DNA of 64,000 nt, from contig JAWDGP010003874.1 of assembly GCA_033675545.1 (NCBI GenBank), positions 678,501-742,500 on the forward strand. Direction: 5' to 3'. The notes under the pieces were generated by a model, which was not told where the DNA came from, did no database searches, and saw only the letters and a list, made by a program, of their open reading frames with translations. Of the stretch, positions 16,047 to 49,500 are shown in pieces (position 1 is the first letter of the stretch; each line of letters opens with the position of its first letter). The position numbers and the translations under genes are program-made. This DNA is from Elysia crispata. Taxonomy: Eukaryota; Mollusca; Gastropoda; Plakobranchidae.

Positions 16047-18169
16047 TTGGAATTTCTTTCTTTGCTCTTGGTCTAGTACAATGTAGTTTATGTTGGAGTT
16101 TCTTTCTTTGCCCTTAGTGTAGTACAATGTAGTTTATGTTGGAGTTTCTTTCTTTGCCCTTAGTGTAGTACAATGTAGTTTATGTTGGAGTTTCTTTCCT
16201 TGCCCTTAATGTAGTACAATGTAGTTTATGTTGGAGTTTCTTTCTTTGCCCTTAGTTTAGTACAATGTAGTTTATGTTGGAGTTTCTTTCTTTGCCCTTA
16301 ATGTAGTACAATGTAGTTTATGTTGGAATTTCTTTCCTTGCCCTTAGTTTAGTACAATGTAGTTTATGTTGGAGTTTCTTTCTTTGCCCTTAATGTAGTA
16401 CAATGTAGTTTATGTTGGAATTTCATTCCTTGCCCTTAGTGTAGTACTATGTAGTTTATGTTGGAGTTTCTTTCCTTGCCCTTAATGTAGTACAATGCAG
16501 TTTATGTTGGAATTTCTTTCCATGTCTTTAGTTTAGTACAATGTAGTTTATGTTGGAGTTTCTTTCTTTGCCCTTAATGTAGTACAATGTAGTTTATGTT
16601 GGAATTTCATTCCTTGCCCTTAGTTTAGTACAATGTAGTTTATGTTGAAGTTTCTTTCCTTGCCTTTAGTTTAGTACAACTACAATGTAGTTTATGTTCA
16701 AGTTTCTTTCCTTGTCCTTAGTTTAGTACAATGTACTTTATGTTGAAGTTTCTTTCCTTGCCCTTAGTCTAATACAATGTACTTTGTGTTGAAGTTTCTT
16801 TCCTTGCCCTTAGTTCAGTACAATGTAGTTAATGTTAAAGTTTCTTTCCATGCCCTTAGTTTAGTACAATGTAGTTAATGTTGAAGTTTCTTTCCTTGTC
16901 CTTAGTCTAATACAATGTACTTTATGTTGAAGTTTCTTTCCTTGCCCTTAGTTCAGTTCAATGTAGTTAAAGTTTCTTTCCATGCCCTTAGTTCAGTACA
17001 ATGTAGTTTATGTTGAAGTTTCTTTCTTTGCCCTAAGTGTAGTACAATGTAGTTTATGTTGAAGTTTCTTTCCTTGCCCTTAGTTCAGTACAATGTAGTT
17101 TATGTTAGAGTTTCTTTCCTTACCCTTAGTTTAGTACAATGTAGTTTATGTTGGAATTTCTTTCCTTGCCCTTAGTGTAGTACAATGTAGTTTATGTCGG
17201 AATTTCATTCCTTGCCCTTAGTGTAGTACAATGTAGTTTATGTTGGAATTTCATTCCTTGCCCTTAGTGGAGTACAATGTAGTTTATGTTGAAGTTTCTT
17301 TCCTTGCCCTTAGTTTAGTACAATGTAGTTTATGTTAGAGTTTCTTTCTTTGCCCTTAGAGTAGTACAATGTAGTTTATGTTGGAATTTCTTTCCTTGCC
17401 CTTAGTTTAGTACAATGTAGTTTATGTTGGAGTTTCTTTCTTTGCCCTTAGTGTAGTACAATGTAGTTTATGTTGGAATTTCTTTCCTTGCCCTTAGTTT
17501 AGTACAATGTAGTTTATGTTAGAGTTTCTTTCTTTGCCCTTAATGTAGTACAATATAGTTTATATTGAAGTTTCTTGCTTTGCCCTTGGTATAGTACAAT
17601 GTAGTTTATGTTGAAGTTTCTTTCCTTGCCATTAGTTTAGTACAATGTAGTTTATGTTAAAGTTTCTTTCCTTGCCCTTAGTTTAGTACAATGTAGTTTA
17701 TGTTGAAGTTTCTTTCTTTGCCCTTACTTTAGTACAATGTAGTTTATGTTAAAGTTTCTTTCCTTGTCCTTAGTTTAGTACAATGTAGTTTATGTTGAAG
17801 TTTCTTTCCTTGCCCTTAGTTTAGTACAATGTAGTTTATGTTGAAGTTTCTTTCCTTGCCCTCAGTTTAGTACAATGTAGTTTATGTTGAAGTTTCTTTC
17901 CTTGCCCTTAGTTTAGTACAATGTAGTTTATGTTGAAGTTTCTTTCCTTGTCCTTAGTTTAGTACAATGTAGTTAATGTTGGAGTTTCTTTCTCTGCCCT
18001 AAGTGTAGTACAATGTAGTTTATGTTGAAGTTTCTTTCCTTGCCCTTAGTTTAGTACAATTTAGTTTATGTTGAAGTTTCTTTCCTTGCCCTTAGTTTAG
18101 TACAATTTAGTTTATGTTAAAGTTTCTTTCCTTGCCCTTTAGCTTAGTAGTTTATGCTGAATTTTCTTT
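16047..18169. repeat. 46-bp minisatellite, about 46 copies
   Basis: The unit contains TAGTACAATGTAGTTTATGT followed by a TTTCTTTCCTTGCCCTTAGT-type half. AGTACAATGT recurs at 16075, 16121 and 16167, giving a 46-bp period. Copies differ by point changes (GGAG, GAAG or AAAG before TTTCTTT; CTTTGCC or CCTTGCC). Some copies are shortened, as near 16965. No coding sense is evident. Confidence 0.97.
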
Positions 18170-18955
18170 GCCGGACTCATTTTAATGTTAAAGTTTCTTT
18201 CCTTGCCCTTAGTTTAAGTACAATTTAGTTTATGTTAAAGTCTCTTTCCTTGCCCTTTAGCTTAATAGTTTATGCTGAAGTTTCTTTGCCGGACTCATTT
18301 TAATGTTAAAGTTTCTTTCCTTGCCCTTTAGCTTAATAGTTTATGCTGAAGTTTCTTTGCCGGACTCATTTTAATGTTAAAGTTTCTTTCCTTGCCCTTT
18401 AGCTTAATAGTTTATGTTGAAGTTTCTTTGCCGCACTCATTTTAATGTTAAAGTTTCTTTCCTTGCCTTTTAGCTTTATAGTTTATGCTGAAGTTTCTTT
18501 GCCGGACTCATTTTAATGTTAAAGTTTCTTTCCTTGCCTTTTAGCTTTATAGTTTATGCTGAAGTTTCTTTGCCGGACTCATTTTAATGTTAAAGTTTCT
18601 TTCTTGCCCTTAAGCTTAATAGTTAATGTTGAAGTTTCTTTGTCGGAATCATTTTAATGTTAAAGTTTCTTTCCTTGCCTTTTAGCTTAATAGCTTATGT
18701 TGAAGTTTCTTTGCCGGACTCATTTTAATGTTAAAGTTTCTTTCCTTGCCCTTTAGCTTAATAGTTTATGCTGAAGTTTCTTTGCCGGACTCATTTTAAT
18801 GTTAAAGTTTCTTTCCTTGCCCTTAGTTTAGTACAATTTAGTTTATGTTAAAGTTTCTTTCCTTGCCCTTTAGCTTAATAGTTTATGCTGAAGTTTCTTT
18901 GCCGGACTCATTTTAATGTTAAAGTTTCTTTCCTTGCCCTTGTTAATGTTAAAAT
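18170..18955. repeat. 71-bp higher-order derivative of the 46-bp minisatellite
   Basis: GCCGGACTCATTTTAATGTT recurs at 18170, 18288, 18359, 18430 (variant), 18501, 18572, about 18642 (variant), 18713, 18784 and about 18901, mostly 71 bp apart. Each unit is a 46-bp-type unit with an extra segment of about 25 bp carrying GCCGGACTCATTTTAATG. Single 46-bp units remain between some copies. Confidence 0.93.
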
Positions 18956-19255
18956 TTTTTCGTCCTACCATTTTAATGTTACAGTTTTTTTCCCCTACCC
19001 CACGTTAATGTTACAGTTTCTTCTTCTGCCCCATGTTAATGTTACAGTTTCTTCCTCCTACCCCATGTTAATGTTTAAGTGTCTTTGATATATCCGTATT
19101 AATGTTAAAATGCCTTTAGCCGATGCATATTAATATTAAAATGCCTTTAGTCGGCGCATATTAAAGTTAAAATTATGCCTGAGATATATCAAATGTTAAA
19201 GTTGAAGTACCATTGCCTGGTCCTTTGTAATGTTAAACTGCAATTGCCTGAGTCA
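18956..19255. repeat. Degenerate edge of the minisatellite
   Basis: About eight diverged copies keep TTAATGTTA and a TTTCTTC-type half. Spacing and sequence drift progressively until the pattern dissolves near 19255. Confidence 0.85.
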
Positions 19256-19880
19256 TGGAACCTGCATTGACATCTTATTTTCCCCCTTCAATAATTTTCA
19301 GAACAAGTTTAGGGTGCTATATTGGAAACTGCTTTAAGCAAAAAGAAAAAAATTATATTTTCAAGCTATGTTCACCTTGGATGATTGTATAAACATCCTG
19401 GCTAAATTAAACCTTGATTATTTGGATCTGTGCAACTTCACCCCGTGACACTAGTGAGACAAGGCAGTGCAGTGCATGAAAAACGATGATTACTGTCATT
19501 TATCACCTTAACTTTCCAACTTCATTTAGGTACATACATGTAATTACTTCATAGAAGATTCAACATTTTCAAACGGAAAGAAAAAGATATAATTCTGTTT
19601 CGATGAAAAGGGCTATAATTTGAAAGTGTACATGTAATTTCAAACATGGAATGCTGATAAATAAACAACCAAAAATATAAGGATCCACTTTCAATTATTT
19701 GAGAATTATTATTTCATTAAAAAATGGTTGGCATAAAAAAATGCCATAGAGAAGAAGCACCAAAAAGAATCAACAATAGTAAACTGAAGGTATGAATATA
19801 ATAAGACCTGCTTGAAAGTTTAATTGTATAACATACATGGTTCATAATGTGTTTTTCTTTACAATCAAAAACAAATAAAA

Positions 19881-19965
<85 letters not shown>

Positions 19966-20479
19966 CAATGATAATACTACTAGTAAAGAAGGAGAATAAA
20001 GGACTGGTTAATGTCACCATAATTGGATGAAAGAAAAACAAAAAGGCAATCTGAGTAAATACAATCAAGGCCATCTTTCACTGGCGAGGAAAATATAAAA
20101 AAAAAGTCTTCTAACAATACGATTTTTGAGAGAATAAATCTCGGAGTTTCTCAGGTTGTACATCCCTATAAGAATTGCTTTACTGACATTTTCAAATTTC
20201 AAAAGTCCCTCACATTTTCTCTTCAACACCATGGCAAAAGAATATGCTTAAATGATGTGTCTTCCAAAAAAGGTACTTTAACACCTAACATTTAAATTAT
20301 GCATATGAATACTTTGTCCTGCAGTTTAAAACCAAGCATAAGTAAATGTAGGCAGTAATTAACTACCCAGTTTTAAACTTTCAGCAACTGCTGACACGTA
20401 ATTGAGAAAAATTTCAAGACAGGTAGAAAAATAAAGTTAGGAGGATGTTTATGAGTTTTTTAGTGATAATAGAAAACTT
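19256..20479. other. Intergenic DNA 3' of the ALDH gene, with (ATA)n
   Basis: The stretch holds an (ATA)n array at about 19880-19976 and no recognised gene. It lies beyond the proposed polyadenylation signal of the ALDH gene. Confidence 0.5.
19880..19976. repeat. (ATA)n microsatellite
   Basis: About 90 bp of AAT triplets ending in a short ATT run, seen directly. Confidence 0.97.
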
Positions 20480-20485
20480 TTTATT
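20480..20485 (-). terminator. Candidate polyadenylation signal of the ALDH gene
   Basis: TTTATT on the plus strand is AATAAA on the transcribed strand. It is the first perfect hexamer I find downstream of the stop codon and would give a 3' UTR of about 550 nt. Transcript data are needed to confirm use. Confidence 0.4.
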
Positions 20486-21023
20486 TGTATAACAAACAGA
20501 ATTGTAAATAATTTTTCATTTTCCCAGATTTCAAAATTACTTATATATCTTTTGATATTCAAGCATCACTTAATTTTTTTTTTCCCAAATGAAAACGTTA
20601 CACACCATCCTTCCAGCTGGTATTCTATAAGTTAGAAGTAAGTTATCGAGTCAACTCACTCAAACAGTTGTCCCCAAATACATTGTACATCTAGCTCCAT
20701 TTATGAATGAAACATTCAATGTTTCATTTGAATCTAAATAAACAGCTTAAGTATTCACTTCATATGAAACTGGACTGAGAGTTAATTCTTTTCAGATTTT
20801 CAAATTCATTAAAAATTTACCTCGTGAGATAAAGTAATTTTTAAGTAGGAAAAAGCCTGTTAATATAAAAATAATGAATAGAGTGTGAAATGTCCAAAAG
20901 CAGTATCACTTTTTTTTAGCCTATAAGCTGGAGAAAAAATCTGAGGCTAGATTTCTAGTAACAAATGATCTCAGTCATATTTCCCTTGTTGCCTCACTTT
21001 CTTCCCTTTGAACCGGTTCCTCT

Positions 21024-42364
<21,341 letters not shown>

Positions 42365-43618
42365 GCCTGCTCCTCACCTAATGGGACTAATATTTTAATG
42401 ATACTCATGAAATGAAGTTCAAACCTTACAAGTAAGCATTTTAAGCATATACTCTCCATTCTAAAATAATTTGAAACAGATTTTTTCTCTGAAAATAAAA
42501 ATTTAATTAAAAGTTTGCGGTGTGTAAATGTATTTTATCCAAAAACTAGAGCTTATTTATGCACTTTGCATTTGAGTGAATGTACCAAAAAAAAAAAAAA
42601 AGAAAAAGAAAGAAAGAAAGAAATATGCATCATGGCAATGGACAAAATTTCATTATACTTATTTTGTGTATGCAAATTAGTTGATCTTACTTTTCCTCCA
42701 GCAACACAAAACGTTCTGATAAAAAATACTGTCAAGAAATTTATGACTGAATGGTTATGAAAATAAATGGAGCACAGTTGCGTGACAGTGCTAGCAAGCA
42801 ATACTGTTGGGGTGTAAATTCCACTTTTGACTTTACTACCAAATCTCGCAATTAGGACTTTTCTAGATAAGATAAATATATCCCTTAGTAAGCTAGTTTA
42901 TCACGAACACAAAGGTGCGAGGCACTTTACGGGCTGATCACTTCCTAAAATGAAAGCGAAACTTGGTGGGCAGGAAGCCTGTACTAATTCTATAACTCTA
43001 AAATGGCCGCTCCCTTGGTTCCGAAATGTAAAGCAAACGCCAATCTGAATGCCCTCGTGACAAAAGAAAAATCTACAAAACCTACACAAAAGCATGTTTT
43101 ATGTACTGGAGTGATATCATGGTTAGTTAAAAGATAAAAAGAAATTAATTAACATTTGACAAAAAATTCGACTAGATGAGATTTAGATCTAGATCTAGAT
43201 CTAGATCTAGAATCTAGATTAATTTGGATCTTGATCTAGATTCTAGACTCTTGACTAGAACACGCTGAAATAAGATTCATGATAATCCTATATAGTGCTC
43301 TAACTGTAGATGTAACTAAATCTAGATCTGGGCAACACCACAGTGTTGCGGTCCCGGTTCAACAGCAGCCTCCTTCCCTCTTTTCTAGCTTTCAACACCC
43401 CCAGCCAGCCAATGTCCTTTTCATACTTCAGTTCCCCATTCCTAGTTGTTGCTGTCTCCAACCCTCCCCTTTACTTAAATGTTGCCAATACTTCATGCAC
43501 TATAACGATAACGTGGAAAGTAAAGCTAAAATTCTTGGAATAGGGTATATCTAGGATCTTGATCTGTGATCTTACTTCAGGGAGTTTTATTCTGTTTTAT
43601 ATTGCGTATGAAAGTCTT
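42365..43618. promoter_or_regulatory. Upstream region of the ALDH gene, no defined promoter motif
   Basis: This stretch lies directly 5' of the ALDH start codon. No convincing TATA box or nuclear-receptor direct repeat was found. It includes an AGATCT-rich patch at 43184-43258. A 5' UTR exon may lie here, but I cannot place it. Confidence 0.3.
43184..43258. repeat. AGATCT palindromic hexamer cluster
   Basis: AGATCT repeats without a gap at 43188-43210, then TCTAGA and GATCTAGAT variants follow to about 43258. Both hexamers are palindromes, so the patch is self-complementary. Smaller clusters occur near 1695, 34930, 45120, 60432 and 63852. Confidence 0.9.
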
Positions 43619-44154
43619 TTAACTCACTTGCGACACTTCCCGTCACAGTGATGGAATAGGCCTCTTTTTAGCTGGGACGTTTCCCGTGGCTCCTACGAGA
43701 TCGACTTTGACCCCCCATAACTCCTATACTAATCATGGTAAAGCCACGGGAAACGTTTGTAAGCGAAGAGCAACTTCTCGTCTATGCAAAGTTTCTTCAT
43801 AATACAGTTTTGCATTTATTATTTATGATGGAATGAGACACCACTCCTCGAGAGGTCCAAAAGTGAAACTAGATCCAAAACTGACTCTGACGCCATGGCT
43901 TATAAACAGTATAAAAATTTTTTTTAAAATGAAAATGTGTGGTGATTTAGAAAAATTACACAAATATCATTTTTTAAGATATCTTTTAGTTGTTTATTTT
44001 ATTCAAACCAGCATGTGTTCCTATTATGTGCCTCAAAATTTGATTAAGATTGCTTGAATGCTTTTTTTTTTTTTACAAATTTTTAAAAATACCCAAAAAA
44101 GCCCAGTCACAAGCACTCAAATTATTCCCAGACCCTCAGTCCCAAGTGAGTTAA
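43619..44154. mobile_element. Candidate piggyBac-like miniature element with TTAA ends
   Basis: The left end reads TTAACTCACTTGCGAC and the right end, reverse-complemented, TTAACTCACTTGGGAC. TTAA target-site duplications therefore flank an inverted repeat that begins CTCACTTG. Near the left end is a perfect 15-bp inverted repeat (ACGTTTCCCGTGGCT at 43677-43691, its complement at 43742-43756). The span is 536 bp with no coding capacity, as in non-autonomous piggyBac derivatives. The short terminal repeat leaves room for chance. Confidence 0.5.
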
Positions 44155-44928
44155 TGGGGTTAATCATCGGGTTGTACTGATATGGATTCCAATTATATTT
44201 TTTTTATGCTGTTGTGTTCAGAGTAGAGGCAGAGTAAATAGGAACAGCAGCAGCAGAAGATATCAAGATCTGTCATTAAAGGAGAGTCAGTAGCTAGAGT
44301 TAAGGTGCAGAAAGATATCCCAGGTACTCCAAGACTGTCTATAGGTAGTAGTCAAGACATGGTCACTGCTCTGCCTCCAGATATCTACTCTAAACGCCAA
44401 ATCTAAATGTCTTACTTTTTAGGATCGCAGAGACAAACCTAAGCACTCTCACAAAGGCTTTTCACCACAATGCCAATAAATAATAGGTAAATAAGGAACT
44501 TAGCTTGTCCTCACACTGTATATCTTCAGCGGTGTTCCTTTCTCCTCGAACTCTCTAATTAAGGGTGCTTTTTGGATCCATGATGGGCTCTAGTTCTGCT
44601 GAGTACTTTGGACTTATTGGACTCTATGGACGAATGATGTCAAGACCCAATAGTTTGTAGGAGTCATGCATATGCCAATTCTTATTGCTGAAGAGTTTCA
44701 TTAGGTCTACATCCGGTTTTGGTAAAGTAATGAATACCAAAAGTAAGGGGATTAATCAAATTTTTCTTTTTTGTAATCATGTTAACTTATATAATGGTTA
44801 TCATTAATAAGAAAGATAGTCCAAAAAAATATAAATTAACCAAAAAAAATTCTTTTTTTTTTTTTGATATTTTTGTGATAAATTCATAGCTGTTCTTATA
44901 GGTCTGTTTTTAATATATCATCATCATC

Positions 44929-44989
<61 letters not shown>

Positions 44990-45544
44990 TTTTTGCTGTT
45001 ATTGATATTATTGGTGAAGTAACATATGTTATAGTATGTAGTGGTAATAGTAGAAGCCTAAGTATAAACAGTTCAATGTGGCTACAAGTGAATAAACATC
45101 AAAATTCAGCTTGACTAGACTAGATCTAGATATTGAAAAATAAGCTAGTAAAGTTCCTAAAAAATTATGGCCTATGTGACTTTCCATGCCGAATAATAAC
45201 ACTGGAACACTTCTAATGGAAGGCTGTTCGTGAAAATCCAATTTGATTGTAAGTTCTTACAGTCGTTTGGTACAATAACAAATTCTGTTTCTTGTGAACT
45301 TGTATGACCCTATTAGGTCAAAATACTCAGTCATAGTGGAGGACTGCATGCCCCTAATAAGTCAGAGCACTTGGCCGCACTAGACGTCCAGCAGGCTTTA
45401 TTTGGTCAAAGTGTTCATCTGGACTAGAGGCCGATAACTAAATGCTTTTGTGAGTAAGGAATCACTTTGTACCTGTCTAGAAAACTTAACTCAACAGATG
45501 TAAAGCCCAGCTGTCAAGAAAAATTTAGAATTTTATTTTAAAAA
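44155..45544. other. Intergenic DNA with (TTA)n
   Basis: No gene was recognised. A (TTA)n array lies at 44930-44988 and an AGATCT-type cluster near 45120. Confidence 0.5.
44930..44988. repeat. (TTA)n microsatellite
   Basis: About 20 ATT triplets, preceded by a short (ATC)n. Confidence 0.97.
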
Positions 45545-45975
45545 ATGTGGGTGCATGACCACCAGGAGTAGCTGGCATCTCAGCAAATTGATGCTACCCA
45601 GAAGACCTTGCTGGCATTTTTATTCCTCGTTGCTTTTAGTGTATCTGTCACTCGTCCTACTTTTTGCCACTTTGTTAGTCCGTCCAACATCTTTTCCTGT
45701 GTTTTCCTTCGATCATTCCAGTTGTCAGAAGATGTTCTAGCCTCTCTCTTCTCATCACATTGCCAAAAAAGGTTACATGAGTGATCTTGTTGTGTTAGCT
45801 TCTCGTAACATTGCTTTGTTTGATTTCTTTGCAGTCCACAAGATTCATAGCAACTACATTTCTGTTGAGTTTCTTTTGTAACTGTTTTGAAATTGTCCAG
45901 GCCTCACATTCATACATCAGAATGGGTTCAATATAGCACTCCAGGGCCATTCTTCTTGTGTGAATGGATATGAGT
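45545..45975 (-). mobile_element. LINE 3' fragment, decayed
   Basis: Minus-strand translation from about 45960 gives RRMALECYIEPILMYECEAW and then TISKQLQKKLN. Farther on come remnants of the family's usual C-terminus: EGKHRKRC-like, LDGLTKW-like and VTDTLKATRN-like strings. This is the last part of a LINE reverse-transcriptase protein, distinct from the copy at 37945-38720. Several stops and frame changes are present and everything upstream of the C-terminal region is missing. Confidence 0.75.
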
Positions 45976-46519
45976 TTATAATTTTGTTAGAGAATTTACC
46001 CATGAAAAAGACACTGTAACTAGGTAGAATATTTCTTGATCAAAATTTATGATAAAGTGTGGCTTAATTTTGCGTGACTTTGAAACCCCAAGCCTCATAC
46101 TGAGCTGGGAGAAAAGACGCTCTCAGTGCCAGACCATGGCAGCATTAGTCTACTTTATTTTAAAAAAAAAAAAACCTGTTGACTTTGTCATTAGAGAAGC
46201 TCTACCTTGTGTTTTCTCTGGTAGCTTTGCTTGGTCTGACCTATGGCTTAGCTTTGAGTTTGTAGTGATCTTCACTGGGTAAACATCCCACGGGGTGTGC
46301 AGAAAGGCATTTCTATCTCTGGTTCATGTTGCCACAGGATCACTGACCTCCCCTTTCTCCCCACACCCCCCTAAGAACCCTCCCTCTATTCCTCCATTGT
46401 GTTTTGCAGCTGCCATATTGGGTAAAGCCAAGTTTAGCACAAGCAGATAATAAGGTTTTTAGTGGGTTGCAAATCCTTCCCCATAAAAATATAATCTCCC
46501 CTCCGCTTTTACCTGTGAA
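45976..46519. promoter_or_regulatory. Upstream region of the RPP38-like gene
   Basis: This stretch lies between the LINE remnant and the proposed start codon. No TATA-type or other core promoter motif stands out. A 5' UTR may begin in the C-rich stretch 46320-46500. Confidence 0.25.
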
Positions 46520-49500
46520 ATGGCTGGTGTCTGGTAATGGGAGGAATTCAACAAAGCTATGAGAAAATGGTAATTGAAATTTGGTTATGCTTGGCGCAGC
46601 GTTTTAGTTATATGATTCTACCTTATTACTTTTTTTTTTTTTTCGAAGGCCAAGGCCATCAAAAACAGTGGAGGAGACAATATTGTCCAAACTGTCCAAG
46701 TGAGTAAAATACATGTAGTTGGGTTGTTTTGTTGTTGTTGTTTTTTTTGTCAGATGGATCTTTTAAGACAGAAAGACTTTTTTTTTCACTTTTCTTTTTG
46801 TGTACAGCATGCATATAATGTTGATTTAAGTAAGGGTTTTGTTTTGGCTTTGGTTTTGTGTGTTATCAACCTCCTCCCATTGCAGCAGTCTTCATAGAAC
46901 ATTTCACCATTTAGCTTACAAGTTGCAGAGTAGGCCAAGAAGTAAAATATTTACTGTCAAACTGCTTGGTAAGTTGTTACTTTTTTATTTTCTCGAGTTT
47001 CTGGTATGTGTGTGTGGGGGGGGGAGATTAAGAATAAAAAAAGAAAAAAGAAAACATTTTTCTTCAGTTGATGTATTTGTGTTAGATTTCATGTTCATTT
47101 TTTTTTTATGTATGACAAAGGTTTAGGATAATTTAAAAGATGGAGAAATAAAAACTAAAAGAATTTTACTCTCTAAGCTGTAAATTTACTAAGATTATAT
47201 AAAATATATTATGATGAGACAATGTTAAAGGAACTTACTCCCATTACGCTCTAGAAACAGTATGATATGTGCTGACAGATTGTTTTTGCTAACTGCCTTC
47301 TATCATGCCTTTCAAAAAGTGTGGGAGATCTTTAAAGCAAGGATGAAAAATTTTTGTTCACATATTTCTCTGATTGTCCTCTTCAGAATCCTGAAAGATG
47401 CACCCAATATATTTCAATCCAAAAAATCGATGGAGAATGACAAAGATAAATCTGAAAAAGAAAGAATAAGGTGAACATTTCTTTGTATTGAAAGATTCAA
47501 TGTGTTGTGCCTGTTTTTATGAAAAGAGGAAAGCAAAAAAAAATATAAAAATATATATATATATATGTATATTCCATTGACGACACTATTTATAATTTTT
47601 ATGTGTAGGCTGAGCTAACTTAACTCTATATATATCTATCCCACATTAAAGTATTTGTTTTAATGCACTTCAATACAAGCTTCTGCATGGCTTAATATCT
47701 TACAACCTATTGTATTTTAAATTCGAATATGCTTAAATTTTGTCTGAGAATAATTTTTTAACTCTTGTTCAAATCGGCTGTTGGATAACGCAGTCCGTTC
47801 GATACTTCTTAGCTAGAACATATGCAGCAATCTCATTCATAAATTAGATCATTAGATGTAGTGCATAGTTATTGTGGAATTAGATTCAGTTCACAAGAAT
47901 CTAAATCTGGATATCAGGACACTGCTTATGAAATACTCATAAATCATAATTCCTTATTTAATGTTTGAAATTTGAGAAAGTAGTCTAGGTAATTGAAAAT
48001 TATTTTGAATGAGTGATGAGCATTGACAGAAGTAGATCAGTAAATTCATACACTTTTAACTAATTGAATTCTTTCTATCTGTTCCAGGTCACAGCTTCAG
48101 ATCGGCACATCTAGCGTGTTGCGTGCTTTGGAACAAGATAATCTACAATGTGTGCTTGTTTCAGGCAAAGCCACTCCTGCACTAACTGTGGATCATGTTA
48201 TTTCCATTGGAAAGGACAAACACTGTCCCTTGCTGTGCCTGGATGATTTATCAGCTACAGTTGCTGCTGCCTTAGAATCCAAAAGTTTTCCTCTGTGTAT
48301 TGGTTTTAGAGTATGTGTAAATCCATTTGTTTCTATTATTCTTTAAGCCAGTTTTTCTGAGGCACAATTTTTAGTGGAGCACAGAGAAATGCAAAAGCTA
48401 ATGATAGGCCTTTTCAATATTAACCAAACCTTTAGCCTATATTGCCAAAGAGATAAGGACTAAATTTTTTTTGGTCTAAAATGCTGAGATAAAAGTTGTT
48501 TTTTTTCTCTTAAGATAGTTACAGTACACCTTGAATCCAATGAACTCGGATTCAAAGAACACCTTGCATTCAACGAACAGAGCAAAATCCCCGTTTTTTT
48601 TTTCCTTCTTTGACTCTTAAAATACCTTGAATCAAACGAACTAATCTTAGACCCGTGCTCAGGTTCAATGAACTAGTAGTATTGGCAAATCCACTATAGA
48701 ATGTATTTCTACTTAGAAACTATGTAGTCGAAATTCAATCAAAAGGTCCACTGTCTGCTGTTAAGAAAAGCTTGAAGTGTATAGGTCTTGGGCACCCATT
48801 ATGCCATAGTTTATACTAAGGGTAGAAGATAGCAAAGCATTGATATATAGTGAGAGGATAATAAAAAGATAGGGGGAAGTGGGCAGGGAGGGGCAACAAA
48901 TGCATGGGGAGATCATGATACATGATCAAAGAGCCAAAGGGGCGGTAACTTATGCAATGGTGGAAAGGGTAAAGAGTGGTTTTATAGACAAGTGGTTAGT
49001 TGATAAAAACAAGGGAGATAATTATGTGGTAATTTCACTCTGATTGGTTACTTTCCTTGTGGTGCCTTATGTCATGGCTCCAACGAACCTTGCGTTCAAC
49101 AAACTGTTAAAAATGACCGAACTAGTTCGTTTAGTCTGAGGTGTACTGTATTTTGTAATTGAAGCTACAATTTCTATTGAAGATCAGATCAGATCTATTC
49201 CCCAATATTCATTTACTGTTGTGTGCAGGATACATCTACAAATTACATTCTTTGATTATGCATTAGAATAAAAGTCATGAGTGTTCACCAGAAGTTGTTT
49301 TTTTTTCTTTATCCACCCAAATTTAACAAGTACAGAATAATTTTTGAAAATTCTCTTTTTCTTCTTAGTAACTTTTCTGTGCATGTATTTTTTTTTAATC
49401 ATATTAACAAGGAACTAAACTTTTTTATGAAAAAAAATATGTGGGGTTTGTGGAGATTCAGTTATTTAAGAGGGGATGGGGGTAGGAATTTGTCTTTGAA

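Noticed and set aside
46049-46282. 77-codon frame upstream of the RPP38-like gene
   Set aside because: It has no recognisable domain, contains a poly-Lys stretch from a poly-A run, and shows no donor in a phase that would join the next exon.
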